From assembly GCF_011634775.1 (NCBI RefSeq), contig NZ_JAALXT010000002.1, positions 930,001 to 994,000 of the forward strand: a stretch of 64,000 nt of DNA, read 5' to 3'. The notes beneath the pieces were generated by a model that saw only the letters and a program-made list of their open reading frames with translations, was not told the origin of the DNA and searched no databases. Below, one piece after another: positions 28,908 through 37,816 of this stretch; within the stretch, counting starts at the first letter, position 1; every line of letters starts with the position of its first letter. The position numbers and the translations under genes were made by a program. This DNA is from Thalassoroseus pseudoceratinae (GTDB lineage: Bacteria; Planctomycetota; Planctomycetia; Planctomycetales; Planctomycetaceae).

Positions 28908-29411
28908 ATGAATGATCCCATTAAGAATTCTAAGACCAGTCAACACGCGGATGCAACCTACGAACCACTTCGGACAATTCTGGAGCGGGTTCAGCAGTAC
29001 CATCAGCGGTTTCGAACCGGTATTCAACACGATGGCCAATGTCCTGACAGTTCCAGTAAGGACTACCTTCTGCGTTGGCTTGCAGCGACCGAGAAAAGTG
29101 AAATCGAGTTGCTGGAACTGATCACGGCCGAGTCCAAGTCGGATATTCTCGATACGTGGATTCAATACGTCCCTGATGGTGAATGTATCGAACGTCTCGA
29201 GTCGTTGAAGTTGCGACCCGAAATGAGCCTCGATGAGGTCTACGAGTCCACAATGAGGTTCTATCAGTCGCTCAGCATGTTCTACACGCAGCTTGCTCAG
29301 CAGGTGAATGCAGAAACCGTGAAGGAGTTTCTGCAGCGACTCGTGGACCGTTACGAGGCTCATCTACGGACGCAAGCCTGGATGATGCGGGACTGTGATA
29401 CCGCATCGTAA
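28908..29411 (+). CDS. Helical-bundle protein, ferritin-like or DUF2383-like
   Basis: A 167-residue cytoplasmic protein, almost all helical, with no signal peptide. Helices with Glu and His/Tyr, such as ATEKSEIELLELITAE and LVDRYEAHLRTQAWMMRD, suggest a four-helix bundle of the ferritin-like or PA2169-like (DUF2383) kind, but I cannot place it firmly. GAGAGGAG precedes ATG 28908. It is divergent from the VKOR-like operon and is followed 87 bases later by the SDR gene. A role in stress or metal handling fits the neighbours but is inferred. Confidence 0.65.
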   Translation: MNDPIKNSKTSQHADATYEPLRTILERVQQYHQRFRTGIQHDGQCPDSSSKDYLLRWLAATEKSEIELLELITAESKSDILDTWIQYVPDGECIERLESLKLRPEMSLDEVYESTMRFYQSLSMFYTQLAQQVNAETVKEFLQRLVDRYEAHLRTQAWMMRDCDTAS

Positions 29412-29498
29412 TCGAAGGGGGAACCCGCGAGGTGTTTTGTCAGACGGCGTTGAATCGTCGTTGCACTCGTTTTCTGATCTTTTCAACGAAGAGCGACC

Positions 29499-30575
29499 AT
29501 GTCACAACCGCAAGATCACTCGAACGCGAGCAAACCCGTCGTTGTTGTCACCGGGGGGAGTGGCCTGATTGGAACTCATGTCCTCGATGAACTGGGCCAA
29601 CAGTACGAGTTGGTGGTGCTCGACCAAAATCCGCCGCAGACAATGCGGGATCAAGTGGATTTCATTGAGACCGACTTTACAGATGAGAGTAGCGTGAAGG
29701 CGGCTTGCGAGAGCGTTCGCGAGCAGCACGGGCCGCGAATCGCCAGTGTGATCCACTTGGTGGCCTACTACAATTTCTCCGGAGAACCGAGCCCACTTTA
29801 CGATCAGTTGACCGTCGAGGGAACGCGAAAATTTCTGCGGCAATTGAAGCAAGCGAGCCTGACGGTGGATCAGTTCGTCTTCTCAAGTAGCTTGCTGGTG
29901 ATGAAGCCGCAAGAAGGTGAGATCGACGAAACTTCCGAAACCTGTGCGGAGTGGGCTTATCCACAATCGAAGCTGGATGCGGAAGATGTCATTCGAGAGG
30001 AGCGGGGGGAGACGCCTGTTGTCTTCTTGAGAATCGCCGGGGTTTATGACGAAGAGTGTCATTCGCTGCCGCTCTCGCAACAGATCACGCGGATCTACGA
30101 GAAGCAGCTTGAGAGTTGGGTCTTCCCAGGGGATACGAGTCACGGGCAGACGTTGGTGCACTTGGAAGATTTGGCCCGCTGCATTCATCGTGTGATCGAG
30201 AAGCGCAACGAATTGGGACGCGAAGAGATTTTCTTGGTCGGTGAACCTGAAGTGCTCAGTTATGGCGAACTCCAAGATCGGATTGGCGAACTGATCCACG
30301 GGAAAGAATGGACGACAATTCGGATACCCAAGGTTGTTGCCAAAGCCGGCGCGTGGGTGCAGGGGCATCTGGCCTCTGATGATGACTCACCCTTTATCAA
30401 ACCGTGGATGGTGGATCTCGCGGACGCCAATTACAACGTCAACGTCGACGCGGCTCGAACGAAACTCGATTGGGAACCGCGACATGAACTAGCAGAGACA
30501 TTGCCGTCAATGATCGAATTTCTGAAACGAGACCCCGATTCCTTTTACGAGAAGAATAACTTGGGGGCATCCTAG
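29499..30575 (+). CDS. NAD(P)-dependent epimerase/dehydratase (extended SDR)
   Basis: A 358-residue Rossmann-fold enzyme. The dinucleotide motif GGSGLIG is near residue 20, the serine of the catalytic triad is in FSSSLLV, and YPQSK gives Tyr and Lys. AYYNFSGEPSPLYDQLTVEG and LRIAGVYDEE are typical of extended SDRs. The C-terminal substrate domain is long (to 358). No sugar-nucleotide genes flank it; its partners in the island are SPW and VKOR-like genes, which often sit with this kind of SDR. Substrate unknown. Confidence 0.88.
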   Translation: MSQPQDHSNASKPVVVVTGGSGLIGTHVLDELGQQYELVVLDQNPPQTMRDQVDFIETDFTDESSVKAACESVREQHGPRIASVIHLVAYYNFSGEPSPLYDQLTVEGTRKFLRQLKQASLTVDQFVFSSSLLVMKPQEGEIDETSETCAEWAYPQSKLDAEDVIREERGETPVVFLRIAGVYDEECHSLPLSQQITRIYEKQLESWVFPGDTSHGQTLVHLEDLARCIHRVIEKRNELGREEIFLVGEPEVLSYGELQDRIGELIHGKEWTTIRIPKVVAKAGAWVQGHLASDDDSPFIKPWMVDLADANYNVNVDAARTKLDWEPRHELAETLPSMIEFLKRDPDSFYEKNNLGAS

Positions 30576-31038
30576 TCTCGTTAAATATCTGTGACGGGAC
30601 AGCTGACGAATACAACATACAACGACGCAAGAGCCGAACAATCGGAATCGGCTCTTGCGTCGTTTCTTTTTGGGCCGACTTCTAGCGGACCCAGACAGTG
30701 TGAGTTTCGATGCATGATCGGGTAATACGGGGCCTACTTGCGGAGTTTGGCTTCCTCTGGGTATGGTGAGATGCGGCGGTTATCCTGTTCGTTTGATCTT
30801 GATAAGATGCTTGCCGACTTAGGAATTCGGATAATTCCAAAAACACCGCGTTTCCAGTGACTCGACATGGCGTCTGTGTATCGATTGACCCATCTCATCG
30901 GAATATTGACGCGAAGAAATGCTCGCGATTTTGGATGTCGGACGGATTGTTCGCTACGAATCTAAACTTCATTCTATAGTTGGACCAACCAACCGGTTCC
31001 GATTGGGATCACCAGATCTTCATTGAGGCTGTCGTGCG
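30576..31038. other. Intergenic region with terminator
   Basis: 463 bases between the SDR gene and the hybrid kinase gene. The first 100 bases carry a strong terminator (listed separately). The rest, about 30672-31038, presumably holds the kinase promoter; I see nothing else in it. Confidence 0.5.
30621..30671 (+). terminator. Rho-independent terminator after the SDR gene
   Basis: A perfect 17-bp stem (30621-30637 with 30648-30664), a ten-base loop, then TTTCTTTTT. This is the strongest terminator in the window and closes the 22-30.6 kb island on its right side. Confidence 0.93.
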
Positions 31039-33171
31039 ATGGCATGGCGCGATTTGCAACGACACATTCTCCGAATTAGTCCTGTTATAGCGGGATTCTT
31101 CGTCGCAATGGTCGTTTTCCTGGTGGTGCTGGATGTCGATCGTTCGAAGAATGTGCAATACCGCAAAAGTGTTCAAAACAGCACACTCGAACAACTCACC
31201 ACCCTGCGGGCTCACGCGGAAATCGCAATCAACACCCGTGTGCATCTGATTCGTGGCTTGCGAGCCCATGTCTCGACAAACCCGGACATCGACTCGCGAG
31301 AATTCGCGAACTTGGCATCCGCGATGATGAAGGAATGCGAAGGTGTCCGCAGTTTCTCACTGCTGAAAGACAACATCATCAGCGACGTCTTTCCTCGCGA
31401 GGGGAACGAGGGAGCAATTGGCTTAGATTTGCTGAAGCATCCCACACAAGCGTTGGCCGCACGCGAAGCCATGCGAACGGGACAACCATGGCTTGATGGT
31501 CCAGTGAAACTCGTTCAAGGGGGAAATGCCTTCATCAACCGAGCTCCTGTCTATGTGGCAGAGACTCTCGATCATCCGCGGGCTGGCGAGTATTGGGGAA
31601 TGGTTTCCATTCTGTTCGATGCGGAGGAACTTTTTTCAGAACTCGTGGATGAACAACCAAGCGGAGTGCAATTCGCCATCCGTAGCCACGACAAACGAAA
31701 TGAACGGACCAAATACATTTTCGGGAACTCCACCATTGAAGAACTCGCTCCCCTGGAGCTGGAGATTTCGCTGCCGACAGGGGCTTGGCAACTCTTGGGA
31801 GTGCCCAAATCGGGGTGGCCGATTCGTGCACCGTCGTCCATATCATTGCGTGTAATTGGCGGAGCGATCGCACTGTTGACGGGAATTCTCGTTTACCTAC
31901 CACTGCGGTCCAATCAGCAACTCCAGCGAGCCCGTCAGTCGGCCGAAGCGGCTTCCATCGCGAAAAGCGCTTTTCTTGCCAATATGAGCCACGAGATCCG
32001 GACCCCCATGACGGCTATTCTGGGGTATGTCGAAGTCTTGCGAAACGACCCCGAATTTGCCGATTCACCGCACGAACGAAATAGGGCGTTGAAAACGATC
32101 CAACAGAATGGAGAACACCTCACCACGGTCATCAACGATATCCTCGATCTCTCGAAGATCGAAGCCGGCAAGATGACGGTGGAAAATGTCTCGTTTTCTC
32201 CAAGACGATTGCTCGAAGAAGTCGTCAGCTTGATGCGGTTCCGTGCCGAGTCGAAGAAATTGGATTTCAAAATCGAGGTTTGCGAGCCGATGCCTGCGAC
32301 CGTGAAATCCGATCCGACTCGGATTCGGCAAGTGTTGGTCAATCTGATTGGCAATTCGATCAAATTCACGCAGTCGGGACACGTGGCTGTCCGCGTGCAG
32401 TTCACGCAGGAGCCGACGGCTCGACTTGAGTTCGACGTCATCGACACCGGAATCGGAATGACGGTGGAAGAGCAGCAAACGCTTTACCGGCCATTCACTC
32501 AGGCAAATGAAACAACAACCCGTCAATTTGGCGGCACGGGGTTGGGGTTATCGGTTTGCAAACGGCTTTCCGAAATGTTGGGAGGCGATATCGTCGTCCT
32601 ACAGTCGGAACCAAACGAAGGGACCACATTCCGATTTTGGATGAACGTGGACTCCTTCCAGATCGATGCGGAAACCAGTGCGATAACGTCCGACGCCCCG
32701 CCGCGAGTATGGACTCTCGAACCGTCAACGCAACCAAGTGTAACCGCGACCAAGCTCGAACCCGGCTGCCGGATACTGCTCGCAGAAGACGGAATCGACA
32801 ATCAACGCCTGATTTCCTTTATTCTCAAGAAGGCCGGTGCCGATGTGACGATGGTGGAGAACGGACAGCTAGCCGTCGAAACCGCCATCGATGCCTGGCA
32901 GACGGAGTCGCCCTTCCATGTCATCCTCATGGACATGCAAATGCCGATCATGGATGGCTATGAAGCGACATCATGCCTGCGTTCACGCGGGTACGATTGG
33001 CCAATTGTCGCACTGACGGCCCATTCCATGATCAGCGACCGCGAGAAATGTCTTGCGGCCGGGTGTGACGAGTTCCTCACGAAGCCCATTGATCGCTCGC
33101 GGATGGTTCAAGTTGCGAATGAGCAAATTCTGCGAGCCATGAGTCGGACCGCGTCCCAAGAAGGCAAATGA
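31039..33171 (+). CDS. CHASE-domain hybrid sensor histidine kinase/response regulator
   Basis: A 710-residue membrane protein. A first membrane helix is at about 15-35, followed by a CHASE sensor domain (about 60-220, with LRAHVSTNPDIDSREFANL) and a second helix near 270. The dimerisation domain has the phospho-accepting His318 in NMSHEIRTPM. The ATPase domain has LVNLIGNSIKFTQSGH, DTGIGM and GGTGLGLSV. A C-terminal receiver domain (about 580-700) has Asp632 in ILMDMQMP and the lysine in LTKPIDR. Signals travel His318 to Asp632; an HPt partner is not seen here. Ligand unknown. Confidence 0.95.
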   Translation: MAWRDLQRHILRISPVIAGFFVAMVVFLVVLDVDRSKNVQYRKSVQNSTLEQLTTLRAHAEIAINTRVHLIRGLRAHVSTNPDIDSREFANLASAMMKECEGVRSFSLLKDNIISDVFPREGNEGAIGLDLLKHPTQALAAREAMRTGQPWLDGPVKLVQGGNAFINRAPVYVAETLDHPRAGEYWGMVSILFDAEELFSELVDEQPSGVQFAIRSHDKRNERTKYIFGNSTIEELAPLELEISLPTGAWQLLGVPKSGWPIRAPSSISLRVIGGAIALLTGILVYLPLRSNQQLQRARQSAEAASIAKSAFLANMSHEIRTPMTAILGYVEVLRNDPEFADSPHERNRALKTIQQNGEHLTTVINDILDLSKIEAGKMTVENVSFSPRRLLEEVVSLMRFRAESKKLDFKIEVCEPMPATVKSDPTRIRQVLVNLIGNSIKFTQSGHVAVRVQFTQEPTARLEFDVIDTGIGMTVEEQQTLYRPFTQANETTTRQFGGTGLGLSVCKRLSEMLGGDIVVLQSEPNEGTTFRFWMNVDSFQIDAETSAITSDAPPRVWTLEPSTQPSVTATKLEPGCRILLAEDGIDNQRLISFILKKAGADVTMVENGQLAVETAIDAWQTESPFHVILMDMQMPIMDGYEATSCLRSRGYDWPIVALTAHSMISDREKCLAAGCDEFLTKPIDRSRMVQVANEQILRAMSRTASQEGK

Positions 33172-33286
33172 GCCGCGTGTCGAGCATCTGAACGTGCGTT
33201 TTACGAATGGTCGGCGGTTCGACCTACCCTTTGACGATGTCGCCGGTTACAATCTGGCAAATTGAAAATTCTCGGTTCCGCAGCGG

Positions 33287-33916
33287 ATGGGTTCGTCGAT
33301 GACGATTTCGATGCAAAAATACTTTGAGACCCGTAAGGCCGATCGGAAAAAAGAAACTCGGTACCTGGCGGTTATCAACAAAGACAATTGCACCTCCTGT
33401 AATGCCTGTGCAACGCAATGCCCGGTGGATTGCATCTACGAAGTGGTTGATCCGATTCCCTCGGAAAGCTACCACCAAATTGATACGTCTCGGTGCATCG
33501 GTTGCCAGCTGTGTTATCGGGTGCCGTCGGAGAGCAACGACCACTACACGCTGGAGATCTGCCCCTGGAACGCGATCGACATGCTACATAATCCGAATGT
33601 GAAGCCGTCGGATGAAAGCGTGCTGCAGCCGTATTGGGTCGGCGAAGACACCGACATGCCTTGGCCGAAAATCGAGGAATACGGCTACCAACTCCGCATG
33701 GATGGCGAGGTCTTCCTACCTACGAGCGAAACCGGTCTGCAAGAGATCATGGGCTGGCTGATGCGGAAGGATTGGTACTACGACGACGATGTAACCGTCG
33801 AAATCGTGCAAGAGATTTCCCGCAGCGATGACTACATCCTCTATCGAGCCACCGAAGACGGGCGCGACGTGCTCGACGTGGCATACGAAGATTACCAGCG
33901 AATCTTCCTCGATTGA
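33287..33916 (+). CDS. Dicluster ferredoxin with an extra C-terminal domain
   Basis: A 209-residue protein. Residues 30-80 carry two cluster motifs: CTSCNACATQCP, and CIGCQLCYRVP with the fourth Cys delayed to EICPW. The second motif has an insertion of about 13 residues before its last Cys. Residues 85-209 form an acidic domain (WVGEDTDMPWPK, WYYDDDVTVEIVQE) I do not recognise. It is an electron carrier, partner unknown. It lies 21 bases before queD; a joint unit is likely. ATG 33299 is an alternative start. Confidence 0.85.
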   Translation: MGSSMTISMQKYFETRKADRKKETRYLAVINKDNCTSCNACATQCPVDCIYEVVDPIPSESYHQIDTSRCIGCQLCYRVPSESNDHYTLEICPWNAIDMLHNPNVKPSDESVLQPYWVGEDTDMPWPKIEEYGYQLRMDGEVFLPTSETGLQEIMGWLMRKDWYYDDDVTVEIVQEISRSDDYILYRATEDGRDVLDVAYEDYQRIFLD

Positions 33917-33937
33917 TCAATGGAAGATATCCGCCCA

Positions 33938-34294
33938 ATGGAACTCTACAAAGATCTCACATTCGAAGCGGCTCATCGGTTGCCGAATTTGCCGGAGGGG
34001 CACAAGTGTCGGCGATTGCACGGGCATTCGTTTCGTGTGCGGGTTTGGGTATCGGGGCCGGTGGATGCGGAAACCGGTTGGGTGATGGATTTCTCCGAGA
34101 TCAAGAAGGCGTGCGCTCCGCTCATCGATCAGCTGGATCACTACTATCTCAATGAGATTGAAGGGTTGGAGAACCCGACCAGCGAGAACATCGCGCGTTG
34201 GATTTGGCAGCGATTGGCAAGCCAATTGCCCTTGTTGGACCGGGTGGAAGTCCGCGAGACCTGCACGTCCGGCTGCGTGTACCGCGGCGAATGA
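33938..34294 (+). CDS. queD: 6-carboxytetrahydropterin synthase
   Basis: A 118-residue enzyme of queuosine synthesis; it converts dihydroneopterin triphosphate to 6-carboxytetrahydropterin. The zinc ligands are in FEAAHRLP and LHGHSF, the catalytic Cys in GHKCRR, and [12 protein letters not shown] closes the protein, all as in E. coli QueD (about 121 residues). ATG 33938 has GGAAGA ten bases ahead; ATG 33920 is six codons upstream and less likely. It follows the ferredoxin gene. No queC or queE in the window. Confidence 0.96.
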   Translation: MELYKDLTFEAAHRLPNLPEGHKCRRLHGHSFRVRVWVSGPVDAETGWVMDFSEIKKACAPLIDQLDHYYLNEIEGLENPTSENIARWIWQRLASQLPLLDRVEVRETCTSGCVYRGE

Positions 34295-34439
34295 TTCTGG
34301 TATCGTGAAATCAGCCAGTGTTGCCGAAACTCGCGAGCGTTGTGGATAATCCACGGACAAACGCGTGTCGCAGAGTTGTGCCATTGGTTCAAAATGCTGC
34401 GATTCCCAAATCTCTGAGCGGGCCGGTCAGGAGTTTGCG

Positions 34440-35894
34440 ATGCGTTGGGTGATTGGTTTCGTTCTGGCGATTTTGGTCGATTCCGTTGTTCAGGCTCAGG
34501 GATTCGCACCGGTTGGCGGCGGCGTCGCGGTGCAGGGCGGACAACAAGGCCAAGTTGCGGGTGGGCAACAGGGCCAGGTCGCCGGCGGTCAGCAAGGCCA
34601 AGTGGCCGGCGGAGTCGGCGGGAACGCGGGGGGCATCGACATTGATGCACAGGGTGTGGTCTCGCCCAAATTCGGTCAGAAGCAATCGCTCAAGCTCACG
34701 CAAGCGAAGATGCAAGCTTTGGCTGAGAAAACCCTCAACGCCGATGTCAATCAAACCAGCGAACTGCGAAAAATTTCCTTGGTTCGGATGGAACAAACCA
34801 TCGAAAAGCATCTCACCGATGGGACACCGATTCCCGTTGAGATGCAGTTCCTCGCGGGGCTCACGCGGATCGACTATGTGTTCCTCGACGAAGACGGGAA
34901 GGACCTCGTCCTCGCGGGACCGGCGGAAGGGTTTGCACCGGATGATGTCGGTCGAGTGCGGGGCACGGAAACCGGTCGCCCGCCGTTGCGTCTCGATGAC
35001 TTGATGATTGCACTGCGGACGTTGGAACGCACGAGTTCGCTTGGATGTTCGATCGACCCGGATGAACAACGTCTTGCTCAGTTGCAGCAGTGGGTGCGAG
35101 CGAATAGCACGCCCGCGTCCCCGGCGGTGGCGGCTCAGCGATATCGGGCGATGGCTCAAATTCTGGGTTTGCAGAACGTCCGCGTATGGGGAATTCCCGC
35201 GGATTCGCACTTCGGTGTGGCTCTGGTGGAAGCCGATTGGCGAATGAAACTCATGTCGTTGGGACTCGAACGTCCGCCGGTGAAAGGGTTTCAAAGCCAA
35301 CTCGCGGGGGTCGGTCTCCGGGGCAACAGTATGCAACGATTTTGGATCACACCACTTTACGACGCCTTCCAAACCAACGACGACAAAACCGCCTACGCTA
35401 TTTCCGGGCAGCGGGCTCAAGTGATGTCTCAAGAAGAATACGTCGACGGAGCCGGAAAACGCAGCGATGCCCCCTTCACACGGGTTTCGACGCAGCGGTT
35501 TGCCAAGAACTTCACAGAGAAATTTCCCGAAATCGCCGCCACCACGCCCGTATTTGCCGAGCTGCAGAATCAGCTGGATTTAGTCATTCTAGCGGCTTTG
35601 ATGAAGAAAGACCGATTGCCACAACGGGTCGGTTGGCGGATGTCGTTATTCCTGGACGAACAGCGAGCTCACTTTGCCCGCATCGAACCGCCAAAACACG
35701 TCAGCACGGCGGCTAATTTCAAACGCGTTGGACAGACGCTGGTCGGATTGATCGGGGGCGGCGTGATTGTCGACCCGATGCAAACCATTCGCAACGCGGA
35801 ATTCTCTACCGAAACCGCCGGTCGGCTCAACGGAATCCGCAAGGGCGCGCTGGAAGAAGCCGCACCAGAGTCGCATCCTTGGTGGTGGGACTGA
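34440..35894 (+). CDS. Secreted planctomycete protein, DUF1598-like, with a short QGQVAGG repeat
   Basis: A 484-residue protein with a signal peptide (residues 1-20, cleavage near VQAQG). Residues 33-56 are three exact copies of an eight-residue unit GGQQGQVA. The main domain (about 80-470), with RIDYVFLDEDGKDLVLAGPA and RPPLRLDDLMIAL, resembles DUF1598, so far known mainly from planctomycetes. AGGAG precedes ATG 34440 by six bases. The frame could extend upstream to 34365 but this would bury the signal peptide. Function unknown. Confidence 0.8.
   Translation: MRWVIGFVLAILVDSVVQAQGFAPVGGGVAVQGGQQGQVAGGQQGQVAGGQQGQVAGGVGGNAGGIDIDAQGVVSPKFGQKQSLKLTQAKMQALAEKTLNADVNQTSELRKISLVRMEQTIEKHLTDGTPIPVEMQFLAGLTRIDYVFLDEDGKDLVLAGPAEGFAPDDVGRVRGTETGRPPLRLDDLMIALRTLERTSSLGCSIDPDEQRLAQLQQWVRANSTPASPAVAAQRYRAMAQILGLQNVRVWGIPADSHFGVALVEADWRMKLMSLGLERPPVKGFQSQLAGVGLRGNSMQRFWITPLYDAFQTNDDKTAYAISGQRAQVMSQEEYVDGAGKRSDAPFTRVSTQRFAKNFTEKFPEIAATTPVFAELQNQLDLVILAALMKKDRLPQRVGWRMSLFLDEQRAHFARIEPPKHVSTAANFKRVGQTLVGLIGGGVIVDPMQTIRNAEFSTETAGRLNGIRKGALEEAAPESHPWWWD
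34536..34607 (+). repeat. Three tandem 24-base repeats in the DUF1598-like gene
   Basis: Units at 34536, 34560 and 34584 encode identical eight-residue blocks GGQQGQVA, but the codons differ between copies (for example GTT, GTC and GTG for Val). The peptide sequence is therefore preserved while the DNA has drifted. Confidence 0.85.
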
Positions 35895-35903
35895 AACCGG
35901 CCA

Positions 35904-36338
35904 TCAATTGCCGTTAGTCGATTTCAAATCGAGATCGATTGTGTTGTGTCCGGACTCGACTGTGATCAGCTGAATCTCTTGATAGTATTCCTTAGGAAAT
36001 TGCGGTCGTTTCGGTTTGGATGACGGGACTGGCTTGCCGTCCGGCCCGATCTGGGGCATCGTGTTGCTTCCAGAATCGTTTCCAGGAACCAATTGCACGC
36101 GATGCTCACCGGCTTTGATACCTTTTTTCTGAAAGCTGAAGGCAGCTTCGTAATGGCCGTCGGCATCGGTACTGGCATACGAAGGTGATCCGGTGCCGTC
36201 CGCTGGAGTGAACGAAAGATTGATGCCCTCTGGTGCGGGATTTCCATCAACCGTCACGGTGCCTTCGAGTGTCGACAAACCATTGCCACAGCCCATGAAA
36301 CCTAAGACCATCGGTATGAGTAGTATCAATCGGTGCAT
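35904..36338 (-). CDS. Lipoprotein with a transthyretin-like (carboxypeptidase regulatory) fold
   Basis: A 144-residue lipoprotein; the lipobox is FMGC at residues 14-17. The remaining sequence, TLEGTVTVDGNPAPEGINLSF and ASTDADGHYEAAF, is the beta-sandwich pattern common in planctomycete proteins of this size, usually encoded downstream of DUF1559 genes. That holds here: the prepilin gene ends 88 bases upstream. ATG 36338 has GAGG before it. The role is unknown, probably at the outer cell surface with the prepilin. Confidence 0.85.
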   Translation of the reverse strand: MHRLILLIPMVLGFMGCGNGLSTLEGTVTVDGNPAPEGINLSFTPADGTGSPSYASTDADGHYEAAFSFQKKGIKAGEHRVQLVPGNDSGSNTMPQIGPDGKPVPSSKPKRPQFPKEYYQEIQLITVESGHNTIDLDLKSTNGN

Positions 36339-36425
36339 GAAAAGACCTCGACGAGTGAAACATGGGACGCCCCGGTTGCAACACCAGGGCGTCCGTGACA
36401 TGAGAAGAATTCGTAGGAACAGTCG

Positions 36426-37445
36426 TTAAAACTCGCCGTTGAGAGGTTGGCCGTCATCTCGGCAACCGAGCCGTTGATATAGACCGATAGTCGATTTGTC
36501 GATGTCGCCGAACGACGTGCTCCAGTGGTGTGGGTTGCCACTCTTGTCTAGACCATTGCTGTATTGGATAGTCTCGCTAATAAATCGCACGCTGCCATCA
36601 ACCAACAAGAAGTTTGCACCGCCAGGGTGATAGCTGGAAAATGCCGAGTAATAGCGACCAGTCAAAGGTTGATTGAGTTTCATCAAGAACGAACGTCCCA
36701 CCACTTTCGGTGAGGACCACGCGCTTTCGCTATTGACGTTGCCCACACCGACCCAATAACCCGCTTGGTGGTCCCAACCGCGTTCGCCAACAAGAAACGT
36801 GTTCGACGTGCCGTCGATGATGTCCGCAAACGTGGTCCCCTCTTGAGCTCCAATCGCTCCGTGTTTCTCGGAGACAGCTCCGCTCGCGTTCCAGTTGCTG
36901 TACTGATAAGCGTACACACCGATATAGTTGCTAACTGCGGGTTTCGTATCGTCGGGACCGCCGCTGTGACAAAAATCGGCGCTGGTGTTGATATCTCCAG
37001 GCGTGATGTCACTGGGGCAGCGGTAAATCGAAAGCGGTGTACGGATCGCTGCTACGATGTCGGCGGGCCAACTTGAAGAGTCGTTACCTGGAAGTGCTTC
37101 GTTGAATTCGCGTGTGCCGACACCGAGCAGGTTGTACAAGTTTTCTTGTTCGATAAATGGCAGAATTCGTGCCCCCCAACCCCAGGCTTTCGTCCAGTTC
37201 GCAGCATTGGCAATGTCATTGAAACTATAACCGGCGGGCAATTCTTGGTTGGTGTCATGAAAGTTGTGCATCGCGACCCCAATTTGTTTGAGGTTGTTCT
37301 TACACGACATCCGACGAGCCGCTTCACGTGCCTGCTGGACCGCAGGCAAAAGCAGGGCAATCAAAATGGCAATAATTGCTATCACCACCAACAGTTCAAT
37401 CAGCGTGAATCCGGTACGCCGGGGGTTCAGGGCAGGTCTCATCAT
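36426..37445 (-). CDS. DUF1559 prepilin-like protein (H-x9-DG)
   Basis: A 339-residue protein, second DUF1559 paralogue in the window. The basic leader is only eleven residues and precedes GFTLIELLVVIAIIAILIAL. CKNNLKQIGVAMHNFHD and the C-terminal YHPGGANFLLVDG complete the signature. ATG 37445 or the next codon ATG may start it. A lipoprotein gene follows in the same direction, the usual pairing in this phylum. Confidence 0.94.
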   Translation of the reverse strand: MMRPALNPRRTGFTLIELLVVIAIIAILIALLLPAVQQAREAARRMSCKNNLKQIGVAMHNFHDTNQELPAGYSFNDIANAANWTKAWGWGARILPFIEQENLYNLLGVGTREFNEALPGNDSSSWPADIVAAIRTPLSIYRCPSDITPGDINTSADFCHSGGPDDTKPAVSNYIGVYAYQYSNWNASGAVSEKHGAIGAQEGTTFADIIDGTSNTFLVGERGWDHQAGYWVGVGNVNSESAWSSPKVVGRSFLMKLNQPLTGRYYSAFSSYHPGGANFLLVDGSVRFISETIQYSNGLDKSGNPHHWSTSFGDIDKSTIGLYQRLGCRDDGQPLNGEF

Positions 37446-37816
37446 TAACCTCTAGGAAAGAAACAGGGCACAAAATAATGTAATACTGTGCACAATATCA
37501 AAAGTGATTGATGCGAAAGTATGGAAGGATATTGGCAGGGTTGGGGTATTATAGCAGGACATGAGGGTATGGAAACGAAAGAAACCTGCCAGCTAATTGA
37601 TTAGCTGACAGGTTTCGGTAAAGGCAATGACAGCAACAAATTACGGGCGAATCCGCATGGTTGCTTCAGATTATCAGACGGCGATTTTGCCAGATTCGAC
37701 GTCTGGTTGATTTGAATTGGAACTGTATTTGCGATCTGTATCAGTGCTCGCAACCGGCAGGGGCCGAACACCTCATTTATGAAATCTGCGGTTAGAATCC
37801 CGACACGATTCAAGAT
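37446..37816. other. Intergenic region with hairpin
   Basis: 371 bases upstream of the prepilin gene, holding its promoter and a hairpin terminator (37581-37616). A 70-codon minus frame at 37601-37813 has no ribosome site or recognisable residues. Confidence 0.4.
37581..37616 (-). terminator. Hairpin terminator for the small acidic gene
   Basis: 16-bp arms with one C-A mismatch (37581-37596 with 37601-37616) and a four-base loop TTGA. On the minus strand the stem is followed by TTTCGTTTCC. It lies about 200 bases after the 47-codon gene. Confidence 0.6.

Noticed and set aside
28587-29363. 258-codon minus-strand frame opposite the helical-bundle gene
   Set aside because: Crosses into the VKOR-like gene start and has no ribosome site; the plus-strand frame has GAGAGGAG.
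22283-30575. Integrated mobile element
   Set aside because: No integrase, transposase, tRNA or flanking direct repeats seen; the island may be only a conserved gene cluster.
34536-34607. CRISPR-like short repeat
   Set aside because: Repeats are adjacent without spacers and lie in frame in a coding gene.
34389-35432. 347-codon minus-strand frame opposite the DUF1598-like gene
   Set aside because: Shadow of a GC-rich gene: the plus-strand protein has a signal peptide, repeats and family blocks, while this one has none.
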